Positions 28,279 to 35,652 of a stretch of 35,829 nt of DNA are shown piece after piece. The notes beneath the pieces are model-generated. The model saw only the letters and a program-made list of their open reading frames with translations. It searched no databases and was not told where the DNA came from. The DNA lies in the IMG/VR virus record IMGVR_UViG_3300042486_001501, positions 1-35,829 of that record. The stretch is one strand, 5' to 3'. Within the stretch, counting starts at the first letter, position 1. Every line of letters begins with the position of its first letter. The stretch comes from a virus. A program made the translations under genes and the position numbers.

Positions 28279-28889
28279 TCACTTCCACCACAGGGCTCGC
28301 GAAGGTCGGCGGCGCCAAGCTGCTGCCCTATGCGCTGGTGGCCGCCGTCGCGCTGGCACTCCTCAGCGCGACTGGCGGGTTTTATGCCGGGCAGGAATTC
28401 GAACGAGGCAAGGCCGCACTGGCTGTGCTGCCCGAACTCCGCGCCAACAACGTGGCGCTCGCAGAGCACGCTGAAACCATCCGCCGCGAGTCGATCGCTG
28501 CACAGGACCGCTTCCGCCGCTCGGCCTTGGCGCTTGAGCTGGTGCGCACCCGCTACGAGGATTCGCTCAATGAGATCGACCGCATCGCCTCGGCACAAGG
28601 CGCGGCTTTGGATGAGTACCTGGCCTCGCGGCCTGAGCTGGATGCTGTGCGTCTGGATGCTGACGGCGTGCGCCTCTGGAACGCCGCGGCGCGTGGCGCC
28701 GATCCCGCCCAGCCCGCCACCGGAGGCGCCAGCGGCCGAGCTGCGCAGGCCCTGCCCGGAGACGCTACCGGAGCTGCAGGAGGGCGCCAGCGTGGCGGAC
28801 ATGCTGCGGGCGTGGAAGCGAGCGGCGACGCAGTACCAGCAGTGCCGACGCCGACAGGCCTCGCTGGCGGAGGGGCTCACCACCTATGA
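28269..28889 (+). CDS. Inner-membrane spanin (Rz-like)
   Basis: The protein has 206 residues. The N-terminal 15 are cytosolic, one membrane segment spans about 18-38 (LLPYALVAAVALALLSATGGFYAG), and the periplasmic part is a charged helix to about 140, then Gly/Ala-rich. This is the layout of Rz, which fuses inner and outer membranes with Rz1. A second reading frame (28612-28965) within and beyond it encodes a lipoprotein, the classic Rz/Rz1 arrangement. Confidence 0.8.
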   Translation: MSVITSTTGLAKVGGAKLLPYALVAAVALALLSATGGFYAGQEFERGKAALAVLPELRANNVALAEHAETIRRESIAAQDRFRRSALALELVRTRYEDSLNEIDRIASAQGAALDEYLASRPELDAVRLDADGVRLWNAAARGADPAQPATGGASGRAAQALPGDATGAAGGRQRGGHAAGVEASGDAVPAVPTPTGLAGGGAHHL

Positions 28890-28965
28890 GCAGGCCGTCC
28901 AGGCGAACTACTGCGCCGACCTCCGAGCCGCAGGGCTCGACAGCGAACACTGCCCGCAGCCGTGA
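28612..28965 (+). CDS. Outer-membrane spanin lipoprotein (Rz1-like), overlapping Rz
   Basis: The frame is +1 relative to Rz. An ATG at 28612 begins 'MSTWPRGLSWMLCVWMLTAC': a positive charge, a hydrophobic stretch and a lipobox LTAC. After the Cys comes a proline-rich part (APIPPSPPPEAP) typical of Rz1. The predicted product is 117 residues, with Cys20 lipidated. It starts inside Rz and ends beyond it, overlapping the next gene too. Together with Rz it should complete lysis at the outer membrane. Confidence 0.75.
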   Translation: MSTWPRGLSWMLCVWMLTACASGTPRRVAPIPPSPPPEAPAAELRRPCPETLPELQEGASVADMLRAWKRAATQYQQCRRRQASLAEGLTTYEQAVQANYCADLRAAGLDSEHCPQP

Positions 28966-29170
28966 CCCGGTGCTGCAGCTGCGCGAACACCTGCGCAGCT
29001 ACGTGCACACACTCGAAGCGCGCCTCAAGCGAGGCACGGTCGACGGCGAGCGCATGACACCCGCGATCCGCGCGGGCTTCAACGGCCAGTACAGCGCCTT
29101 CAGCGCCTGCCTGGCTGACCTGGAAACCGCCCTGCAGGGCAAGAACGTGGAGAGACGACCCTGTGTCTGA
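28886..29170 (+). CDS. Late protein of unknown function
   Basis: The protein has 94 residues and starts in an ATGA overlap with Rz, inside the Rz1 frame. The N-terminal 25 residues are low complexity (RPSRRTTAPTSEPQGSTANTA). They are followed by a helical part 'LQLREHLRSYVHTLEARLKRG' and 'FNGQYSAFSACLADLETALQGKN'. The first 27 codons overlap Rz1, which may explain the odd start. No domain is recognised. Confidence 0.6.
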   Translation: MSRPSRRTTAPTSEPQGSTANTARSRDPVLQLREHLRSYVHTLEARLKRGTVDGERMTPAIRAGFNGQYSAFSACLADLETALQGKNVERRPCV

Positions 29171-29375
29171 TCTAGGAGACCAGGCGCAAGAAGGCGCTGA
29201 GCTCGATCGCCGGCTCGCGCTGCTTGCGCATGAGCGCAGACAGCCCGCCGCCGGTGTCATGCACACCGAATGCGAGGACTGCGAGGGCCCGATCGAGGCC
29301 AAGCGCCTGCAGGTATTGCCCTACACCAATCGCTGCGCGAGCTGCGCTCAGGACTATGAGCGGAGGCGCCCGTGA
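29163..29375 (+). CDS. TraR/DksA-type zinc finger protein
   Basis: The protein has 70 residues and a GTG start at 29163. Four cysteines, C37, C40, C58 and C61 (CEDC...CASC), form the C4 zinc finger of TraR/DksA proteins. An N-terminal helix and 'KRLQVLPYTNRCASCAQDYE' complete the match. TraR-like proteins bind RNA polymerase in its secondary channel and change promoter choice. It sits early in the late operon and may help shift host transcription. Confidence 0.85.
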   Translation: MSDLGDQAQEGAELDRRLALLAHERRQPAAGVMHTECEDCEGPIEAKRLQVLPYTNRCASCAQDYERRRP

Positions 29376-29740
29376 TGCCGGCTTGGATCGGCACTGCACT
29401 CCAGATCGCACAGATCGCCGCCGTGGTGGGATCAGCAGCGGTGAGCCTGTGGGTCTACATCCGATCGCGAAGTGACACACGCGACGCAGCGCTGCGCTCG
29501 TCGCTTGAAGAGTGCGCGGCGGACATCGAGGTGCTCACCGCCGACGTGAATGCGCTCAGCGTGCGCGTCGCGCTGGCTGAGAAAGCGGTGCAGGACATGC
29601 CGTCGCATCACGACCTGGAGGGCATCCGCCTGCAGGTGGCTGGCGTCAACGGACAAGTCACCGCACTCAACGAGCGAACGATGAGCACGCACAACGCCGT
29701 CGTCCGCATCGAGCAATTCCTGATTGGGGCCAAGCGATGA
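29375..29740 (+). CDS. DUF2730 family membrane protein (Mu gp25-like)
   Basis: The protein has 121 residues; the ATG at 29375 overlaps the previous stop as TGATG, and a GTG at 29372 is possible. One membrane segment (about 5-27: IGTALQIAQIAAVVGSAAVSLWVYI) is followed by a long helical coil (LRSSLEECAADIEVLTADVNALSVRVALAEKAVQDMPSHHDLEGIRLQVAGVNGQV). This is the DUF2730 layout found upstream of the terminase in Mu-like phages. Its role is unknown, possibly in lysis or packaging. Confidence 0.8.
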   Translation: MPAWIGTALQIAQIAAVVGSAAVSLWVYIRSRSDTRDAALRSSLEECAADIEVLTADVNALSVRVALAEKAVQDMPSHHDLEGIRLQVAGVNGQVTALNERTMSTHNAVVRIEQFLIGAKR

Positions 29741-30033
29741 GCAAGACCTTCGCCGATATCGTCACCGAGGACCGCCGTCTGGTGCTGCTGCGCATCCTGC
29801 GAGAGCAGAACGCGCGCCGCGCAAACAGCTCGGTGCTGACCGCGGCCATGGACCACTACGGCCACGCGATCACCCGCGACTACACCCGCACCCAGCTGCG
29901 CTGGCTGGAAGAGCAGGGCCTGGTGCAGCTCGAAGACGTCGGGCCGGTGCTGGTAGCCACCCTGACCGAGCGCGGCGCCGAGTGCGCGCGCGGCTTGGCG
30001 GTGGTGGACGGCGTCGCGCGGCCGAGCTCGTAA
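29737..30033 (+). CDS. Mu gp26-like winged-helix protein
   Basis: The protein has 98 residues with an ATGA start. 'DRRLVLLRILREQNARRANSSVLTAAMDHYGHAITRDYTRTQLRWLEEQGLV' and 'VATLTERGAECARG' form a winged helix. This family (sometimes called VpaChn25_0724) is found just upstream of the DUF3486 terminase-side gene in Mu-like phages. It probably binds DNA; the function is not established. Confidence 0.8.
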   Translation: MSKTFADIVTEDRRLVLLRILREQNARRANSSVLTAAMDHYGHAITRDYTRTQLRWLEEQGLVQLEDVGPVLVATLTERGAECARGLAVVDGVARPSS

Positions 30034-30036
30034 GCC

Positions 30037-30585
30037 ATGAGCGGCCGCAAGTCGAAGGTTCACCGCATGCCGCCTGAGCAGCGCGAGTTCATCCAATCGC
30101 TGCTGCGCGAGGATCGCTACACGCTCAACGAGATCGTCGGCGAGGTGCGCGCGCGCTGGCCGGAGGCTGACGTCAGCCGCAGCGGCCTGTACCGCTACCA
30201 GGCGGGCTTCCGCGAGATGACCGCGCGCATGCGCGAAATCGAGCACGCGGCCAGTGCGCTGGTCGGCGAGCTGGGCGAAGGCGTGGGCGAGAAGGCGGGT
30301 GCGCTGCTAGCGCAGGCGGTCACCACCCTGGCCACCAATGCGGCGCTGCGCGCGCAGGAAAAGGACGACATCACCGTCGACGAGGTGCGCAAGCTGGCAC
30401 AGGCCGCGAAGCACGCCATCGACACCCGCCGCATCTCGCTGGCCGAGCGTGAGCAGATCGAAGAGGCCGCGCGCAAGCGGCTGCTGCGCGAGCAGCAGGA
30501 GCGGCTGTCGAGCACGGTCAAGGCCGGCGGCCTGTCGCAGGAATTCGCCGACACGCTGCGCAAGCAGGTGCTGGGCATCGAATGA
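30037..30585 (+). CDS. DUF3486 family protein (Mu gp27-like), small terminase
   Basis: The protein has 182 residues. The N-terminal helix-turn-helix, 'RMPPEQREFIQSLLREDRYTLNEIVGEVRARWPEADVSRSGLYRY', is the DUF3486 hallmark. A long helical region follows (MTARMREIEHAASALVGELGEGVGEKAGALL, then an Ala/Arg-rich coil). It is thought to be the small terminase subunit that recognises the phage end for packaging. It overlaps the large subunit gene by ATGA. Confidence 0.9.
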   Translation: MSGRKSKVHRMPPEQREFIQSLLREDRYTLNEIVGEVRARWPEADVSRSGLYRYQAGFREMTARMREIEHAASALVGELGEGVGEKAGALLAQAVTTLATNAALRAQEKDDITVDEVRKLAQAAKHAIDTRRISLAEREQIEEAARKRLLREQQERLSSTVKAGGLSQEFADTLRKQVLGIE

Positions 30586-32147
30586 GCCAGACGCTCGCCA
30601 ACCAGCTGCCCGCATCGGACGCCGCGCTCTACAACGCGGCGTCGCCGGCTGTGTTGCTGCCCTACCAGCAGCGCTGGATCGAGGACACCAGCCAGCTCAA
30701 GGTTGCCGAGAAGAGCCGCCGCATCGGCCTGACCTGGGCAGAGGCTGCGGACAACGTGCTCACCGCGGCTTCGACGCGTGTGGCCGGCGGCCAGAACGTC
30801 TACTACATCGGCTACAACATGGACATGGCCATCGAGTACATCGAGGCCTGTGCCATGTGGGCGCGCGTCTTCAACCAGGCCGCAAGCGCCGTGGAAGAAG
30901 GCGAGGAGGTCTTCAAGGAGGGCGACGACGAGCGCCACATCAAGACCTACACCATTCGCTTCGCCAGCGGCTTCCGCATCGTGGCTCTGTCCAGCCGCCC
31001 GGCGAACCTGCGCGGCAAGCAGGGCGTGGTGGTGATCGACGAAGCTGCATTCCACGGCCAGCTCGGCGAGCTGCTCAAGGCCGCGCTGGCGCTGCTGATC
31101 TGGGGCGGCCGCGTGCGGGTGATCAGCACCCACGATGGCGACCAGAACCCGTTCAATGAGCTGGTCACCGAGATCCGATCCGGTAAGCGCCGCGGCAGCG
31201 TGCACCGCATCGAGTTCAAGCCTGCGGTCGCCGATGGCCTGTACAAGCGCGTGTGCCTGCGGCTTCGCAAGCCGCATGACGAGGCTGAGCAGGCGGCCTG
31301 GGTGCAGGGCGTCTACGACTTCTACGGCGACGCGGCTGATGAGGAACTTGACGTCATCCCGAGCCAGGGCTCGGGCGCATGGCTGACCACCAGCCTGATC
31401 GAGGCGCGGATGTTCGAGGCGCCGGTGCTGCGCTTCACCGCGCCGAAGGGCTTCGAGCAGCGCTCCGACCACGACCGCTGGCAGGCGGTGCAGGACTGGC
31501 TGGAGGCCGAGGTCGAGCCCCACCTGAAGAAGCTCGACCCGAAGCTCGACAGCATCTTCGGCCAGGACTTCGGCCGCAGCGGCGACCTCACGGTGATGGT
31601 GCCCGCGCAGATCCTGCAAAGCCTGACGCGGCGAGTGCCGTTCCTGGTCGAGCTGCGCAACATGCCGCACCGACAGCAGGAGCAGGTGGCGAAGTTCATC
31701 CTCGATCGGCTGCCGCGCTTCCGGAAGGCCGCGCTCGACGCGCGCGGCAACGGCCATGCGCTGTCCGAGTTCCTGGCGCAGGCCTACGGGTACGAGCGCG
31801 TCGAACTGGTGATGCTGACGGAGACCTGGTACCGCGAGCAGATGCCGCCGATGAAGTCGGCCTTCGAAGACGCGCAGATCGAGCTGCCGCGCGACAAGGA
31901 CGTGCTCGCGGACCTGCGCGCGATCAAGGTGGTGCGCGGCGTTGCGCGCGTGCCGGATGGCAAGGCCAAGGGCAGCGACGGTGGCCAACGCCACGGCGAC
32001 GCCGGCATCGCGATCGCGCTCATGCATTACGCGAGCCGGCAGGACGTGGAGGTGATCGACTCCCACCGCGTTCGGCCTGACGACACCTTCGAAGAAGACA
32101 ACCAGATTCGCACCGGCGCCAACTGGCGCGCGCAGAAGGGGCTGTAA
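30582..32147 (+). CDS. Terminase large subunit (Mu gp28-like)
   Basis: The 521-residue protein is the ATP-driven DNA packaging motor and headful nuclease. The ATPase part has a Walker A-like 'KSRRIGLTW' at about 44-52 and Walker B 'VVVIDEAAF' (149-157, with D153-E154). The nuclease domain begins at 'FGQDFGRSGD' near residue 327, an RNase H-type Asp, followed by 'ALDARGNGHALSEFLAQAYG'. The C-terminus carries the usual 'DAGIAIALMHYASRQ'. It is followed after 3 bases by the portal gene. Confidence 0.95.
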   Translation: MSQTLANQLPASDAALYNAASPAVLLPYQQRWIEDTSQLKVAEKSRRIGLTWAEAADNVLTAASTRVAGGQNVYYIGYNMDMAIEYIEACAMWARVFNQAASAVEEGEEVFKEGDDERHIKTYTIRFASGFRIVALSSRPANLRGKQGVVVIDEAAFHGQLGELLKAALALLIWGGRVRVISTHDGDQNPFNELVTEIRSGKRRGSVHRIEFKPAVADGLYKRVCLRLRKPHDEAEQAAWVQGVYDFYGDAADEELDVIPSQGSGAWLTTSLIEARMFEAPVLRFTAPKGFEQRSDHDRWQAVQDWLEAEVEPHLKKLDPKLDSIFGQDFGRSGDLTVMVPAQILQSLTRRVPFLVELRNMPHRQQEQVAKFILDRLPRFRKAALDARGNGHALSEFLAQAYGYERVELVMLTETWYREQMPPMKSAFEDAQIELPRDKDVLADLRAIKVVRGVARVPDGKAKGSDGGQRHGDAGIAIALMHYASRQDVEVIDSHRVRPDDTFEEDNQIRTGANWRAQKGL

Positions 32148-32150
32148 GCC

Positions 32151-33692
32151 ATGAAGTCACGCATTCTCGGCCCGGACGGCCAGCCCATCGAGTACGACGT
32201 GCTGAAAGAAGAGGTCGCCGCAGGCGGCCTCACCGGTATTCGGCAGGTCTGGCACCCCAGCGAAGCCACAGGGCTCACGCCTGGCAAGCTCGCGCGCATC
32301 CTTGAAGACGCCGCGCAAGGCGAGGCCACGGCCTACCTGACGCTGGCAGAGGAGATGGAAGAGCGCGACCTGCACTACGCCTCGGTGCTTGGCACGCGCA
32401 AGCTGGCGCTGGGCGGCCTGAGCATTCGGGTCGATTCGCTCAGTGACGACGCGGCCGATGTGCGCATCGCGGACGCTGTGCGCGAGCTGGTGGATGACCC
32501 GATGTTCGGCGAGGCCGTCTCCGACCTGACCGACGCGCTCGGCAAGGCGTACAGCGTGGTCGAAATTCTGTGGGATTCCAGCGGCCGCGAGTGGCGCCCG
32601 AAAGACCTGAAGCACCGTGATCCGCGGTGGTTCCGCTATGACCGTGAAACGGGGCAGGAGCTGCGTCTGCTTGATGAAACCGCGCCGGCCGAGGGGCTGC
32701 CGCTGGCACCGTACAAGTTCATCGTGCACCGGCCGCGCATCCGCGCAGGCCTGCCGATCCGCGGCGGGCTCGCGCGCCTGGCCGCTCCTGGCTACATGTG
32801 CAAGGCCTGGAGCTGGCGCGACTGGATGGCCTTCGCCGACATCTTCGGGCTGCCGATGCGCGTCGGCCGCTATGGGCCGGGCGCTAGCAAGGCCGATATC
32901 AGCAAGCTCATGGCGGCAGTCGCGAACCTCGGCAGCGATGCCGCGGCCGTGCTGCCCGATAGCACCCGGATCGAGTTCGAGCAGGCTGCCAACGTTGCGG
33001 GCGCCGCCGACTTCTTCGAGCGCCTGACCAACTGGTGGGACAAGCAGATCAGCAAGGGCGTGCTGGGCCAGACCATGACCTCGGACGACGGCGGGTCTAT
33101 GGCTCAGGCGAAGGTGCACAACGAGGTCCGCATGGACCTCCTGGAGGCCGATGCCAACGCGCTGCAGAACACGCTCAATCGGCAGTTCGTGCGGCCGTTC
33201 GTTGACCTGAACTTCGGGCCTGGGCGCTATCCGAAGCTCGTGGTGCAGGTGCCGCAGCCGGAGGACGTGGCAGCGCTGGTCGACGCGCTGCAGAAGCTGG
33301 TGCCGCTGGGTTTGGAAGTCGAGCAAAGCGTCATCCGCGACAAGCTGGGCTTGCCCGATCCAGACCCGAAGGGCGTGCTGCTGCGCGCGCCTGCTGCGTC
33401 CGCTGTGCCCGTGATGAACCGGGCACTGAATCGCGAGAGCATCGAGACCGATGCAGCCGACCTGCAGGCCCAGACGCTCTCGCGCGAAGCCGCGCCTGCA
33501 TGGGAGGCGGTCCTCGACCAGGTCGAGGCCATCGTGCAGCGCGCCGAGTCACTCGAAGACCTGCGCGCACAGCTGCTGGCGGCCTACGGCGAGCTGACCA
33601 AGGATCAGCTGGGCGAGGTGATGGCGATGGCGTTCGCGGCCGCGGAGCTGGCCGGACGCTACGAGCTGAGCGAGGAGTCGGCGCGTGGCTGA
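32151..33692 (+). CDS. Portal protein, DUF935 (Mu gp29-like)
   Basis: The 513-residue protein forms the dodecameric ring through which DNA enters the head. It shows the DUF935 hallmarks: 'LTPGKLARILEDAAQGEATAYLTLAEEMEERDLHYASVLGTRKLAL', 'KAYSVVEILWDSSG', 'YMCKAWSWRDWMAFADIFGLPMRVGRYG' and 'GQTMTSDDGGSMAQAKVHNEVR'. The C-terminal 100 residues are helical. It overlaps gpF by 8 bases. Confidence 0.95.
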   Translation: MKSRILGPDGQPIEYDVLKEEVAAGGLTGIRQVWHPSEATGLTPGKLARILEDAAQGEATAYLTLAEEMEERDLHYASVLGTRKLALGGLSIRVDSLSDDAADVRIADAVRELVDDPMFGEAVSDLTDALGKAYSVVEILWDSSGREWRPKDLKHRDPRWFRYDRETGQELRLLDETAPAEGLPLAPYKFIVHRPRIRAGLPIRGGLARLAAPGYMCKAWSWRDWMAFADIFGLPMRVGRYGPGASKADISKLMAAVANLGSDAAAVLPDSTRIEFEQAANVAGAADFFERLTNWWDKQISKGVLGQTMTSDDGGSMAQAKVHNEVRMDLLEADANALQNTLNRQFVRPFVDLNFGPGRYPKLVVQVPQPEDVAALVDALQKLVPLGLEVEQSVIRDKLGLPDPDPKGVLLRAPAASAVPVMNRALNRESIETDAADLQAQTLSREAAPAWEAVLDQVEAIVQRAESLEDLRAQLLAAYGELTKDQLGEVMAMAFAAAELAGRYELSEESARG

Positions 33693-34911
33693 CCCAGCCA
33701 TCCAAGGCGTGTTGCGGCGACCCTTCGCGCAGCAGGTCGCCTTCTTCCGAGGCAAGCTCGGGAACCTGGTGCCCACGTCGACCTGGCGCGATGTGATGCG
33801 GCAACAGCATGACCGCGCGTTCATCGTGGCGGGCGCGCAGAACGCGGACTTGCTGGCGGGTCTGGCGGCGTCGATAGACCGCGCGATCGCGCAGGGCACG
33901 AGCATTGAGGACTTTCGGCGCGACTTCCGTCAGCTGGTGCGCGAGACCGGGTGGGACCCGAGCGGCGAGTTCAACCAGCGCACGCGCACGATCTACGGCA
34001 CGAACCTGCGGACCAGCTATGCCGCCGGCCGTACCGCGCAGCTGCGCGAGGGCGGCTTCCCGTTCCTGCTCTACAAGCATGGTGGCTCGACAGATCCGCG
34101 CCCGCAGCACCTCGCGTGGGATGGCCTCGTGCTGCCTGCCGATCATCCGTTCTGGCAGAGCCACACGCCGCCCAACGGCTGGGGCTGCTCTTGCCATGTG
34201 GTGGGTCTACGCCGGCCCGAGGATGCCCGCCGGCTGGGTGGTGATCCGAGCAAGACGCTGCCGGACGGTTGGGATGCGCGCGACCCGGCAACCGGCGCGC
34301 CGAAGGGTATCGACGAAGGCTGGGACTACAGGCCGGGAGATACGGTCTCCGACATCGTCGAGGCGATGGCAGCGAAGACCCAGCAGTGGGAATACACCCT
34401 GGCCAAGGCCTACATGCAGGACGTTCCTGCAGCCGTGAGCGATCGACTGGCTGAGGCTTACCGCAGGCTGCCGAGCGTGGTAGAGGCGGCCCGGGTCTAT
34501 GCGCAGGGAGTGCTGGAGAAGCTGCCGCGCGATGAGTACTTCACCCTGGGCCTGCTGACTTCGGCGCAATCCGCGACCGTCCAAGCGCTTAAAACCGTCG
34601 ACGTCACCCGATTTGACTTTGCGCTGGATCGGTTTGGCCCGTTGCACGTGCGTGAGCACCACGGGAACCAGACGATTGAGGCTCGTCGCGGGCAGCGTGC
34701 GGTGGTGCCCGCGGACTACGGCCGCGTGCCCGCGGTGCTGAACGCACCGGATGCGATCGAGGACGCAGGCCGCGCCGCGACGTCAGGCCAGCCGCTGGTC
34801 CGCTATCGCAAGAAGGTAGGGAGCGAGGAGTTTGTTGCGGTATTCGAGCTGCGCAAGCAGCGCCGGATGCTGGCCCTAGAAACGCTCTACATCCGGGTGA
34901 TGAAGCCGTGA
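33685..34911 (+). CDS. Head morphogenesis protein (Mu gpF-like)
   Basis: The 408-residue protein starts with GTG at 33685. The region about 100-175 has 'RTIYGTNLRTSYAAGRTAQLRE', then 'DPRPQHLAWDGLVLPADHPFW' and 'PPNGWGCSCHV', the core of the SPP1 gp7/Mu gpF family. This minor head protein is needed for head assembly and may be in the virion. The C-terminal 200 residues form a second domain, ending 'FELRKQRRMLALETLYIRVMKP', like a phage-barnase-type fold as in some gpF extensions (inference). A 76-base gap without a gene follows. Confidence 0.92.
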   Translation: MADPAIQGVLRRPFAQQVAFFRGKLGNLVPTSTWRDVMRQQHDRAFIVAGAQNADLLAGLAASIDRAIAQGTSIEDFRRDFRQLVRETGWDPSGEFNQRTRTIYGTNLRTSYAAGRTAQLREGGFPFLLYKHGGSTDPRPQHLAWDGLVLPADHPFWQSHTPPNGWGCSCHVVGLRRPEDARRLGGDPSKTLPDGWDARDPATGAPKGIDEGWDYRPGDTVSDIVEAMAAKTQQWEYTLAKAYMQDVPAAVSDRLAEAYRRLPSVVEAARVYAQGVLEKLPRDEYFTLGLLTSAQSATVQALKTVDVTRFDFALDRFGPLHVREHHGNQTIEARRGQRAVVPADYGRVPAVLNAPDAIEDAGRAATSGQPLVRYRKKVGSEEFVAVFELRKQRRMLALETLYIRVMKP

Positions 34912-34987
34912 CCTTATCCCTAACGTCCGAAACGCTTCTGGGTATGAGCCAGACGGTATGTGCCACGGCGCACCGCAAGGATAGCTC

Positions 34988-35539
34988 ATGACCCAGCGCA
35001 ACGCAGTCGTCGTCGAGGTAGATGACCGGCAGGTTCGAGCGATGCTCGACCGCCTGGGCAAGCTCGGCACCAACACCAAGCCGCTGCTGCAGGAGATCGG
35101 CGAGGGCTTGGCCGAAACCACCAAGCAGCGCTTCGACACGAGCCGCGCACCGGACGGTAGCCGCTGGGCAGCCAACACCCAGACCACGCTGGAGCGCTTC
35201 CTCGGCAAGTTCCGCAGCAGCTTCAGCGCCAAGACCGGCAAGCTGAGCAAGCAGGGCGCGGAGCGCGCCAGCGGCAAGAAGCCCCTGGTCGGCGAGACCG
35301 GGGCGCTGAAGACCACAATCAACTACCAGGTGGGGGCTGGCTTCGTCGACATCGGAAGTCCCATGATCTACGCCCGGGTGCAGCAGTTCGGCGCAGCGGC
35401 CAGGAGCTTCTCCGGCGGCCGCGCCCCGTGGGGCGACATCCCGGCGCGACCGTTCCTGGGCATCTCGGCGGACGACTCCACCTGGCTGCAGGAGCGTCTC
35501 AGCGAGGCCCTCGCCGAGGCCGCGACCGGCCCCGGCTAG
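34988..35539 (+). CDS. Virion morphogenesis protein (Mu gpG-like)
   Basis: The 183-residue protein belongs to the phage virion morphogenesis / tail completion family: 'RAMLDRLGKLGTNTKPLLQEIGEGLAETTKQRFDTSRAPDGSRWAANTQTT', later 'LVGETGALKTTINYQVGAGFVDIGSPMIYARVQQFGA' and the C-terminal 'IPARPFLGISADD'. In Mu, gpG acts in head-tail joining or assembly and is followed by I on the same strand. Here it is the last rightward gene and lies about 110 bases from the right end of the element. I lies 20 kb away on the other strand. Confidence 0.92.
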   Translation: MTQRNAVVVEVDDRQVRAMLDRLGKLGTNTKPLLQEIGEGLAETTKQRFDTSRAPDGSRWAANTQTTLERFLGKFRSSFSAKTGKLSKQGAERASGKKPLVGETGALKTTINYQVGAGFVDIGSPMIYARVQQFGAAARSFSGGRAPWGDIPARPFLGISADDSTWLQERLSEALAEAATGPG

Positions 35540-35541
35540 AA

Positions 35542-35563
35542 TTGCGGGAGCTGCAACTTTGTT
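35542..35563 (+). terminator. Terminator after gpG near the right end
   Basis: TTGCGG-GAG-CTGCAA forms a 6-bp stem with one wobble pair, followed by CTTTGTTT. It ends the rightward late operon. It is the near-copy of the hairpin at 184-199 at the other end. Confidence 0.65.
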
Positions 35564-35609
35564 TCCACGCCCGTTTCACTTCGGCTCGATCGATTCCGCT
35601 TGATTCCGG

Positions 35610-35652
35610 ATTTATCGAGCTTCTCCCCTGGTATTTATCAAGCTCGGGAACA
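35610..35652. mobile_element. Right end of the Mu-like prophage
   Basis: Read inwards from 35652: TGT, then TGATAAAT 12 bases in (35640-35633) and CGATAAAT 23 further on (35617-35610). The geometry matches the left end exactly. Host sequence resumes at 35653 with CCGGTCAC, in the reading frame of the bufB-like gene. Confidence 0.8.

Larger units (their letters stand above)
127..35652. mobile_element. Mu-like transposable prophage (siphophage type)
   Basis: The element is about 35,526 bp, bounded by matching TGT ends with paired CGATAAAT boxes. It carries MuA and MuB homologues, a GemA/gp16 protein, Mor, terminase, DUF935 portal, gpF, gpG, gpI/Z and gpT. It also has tail tube, chaperone and tape measure genes but no sheath, so the tail should be long and non-contractile. 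All expected head, packaging, lysis and transposition genes are open, so the phage may be functional. The tail-tip module looks short. Relative to Mu the late region is split and the I-to-tail part is inverted to the left of the repressor. Confidence 0.9.

Noticed and set aside
30195-32066. Long open frame of 623 codons on the minus strand opposite the terminase genes
   Set aside because: It is a shadow: GC-rich third positions keep the opposite strand open. The plus strand there encodes clear DUF3486 and terminase proteins, and the minus product is His/Arg/Ala/Leu-rich with no domain.
34912-34987. Gap between gpF and gpG searched for a small gene or promoter
   Set aside because: No start with a ribosome site and no promoter-like pair is seen; it is 76 bases of apparently empty sequence.
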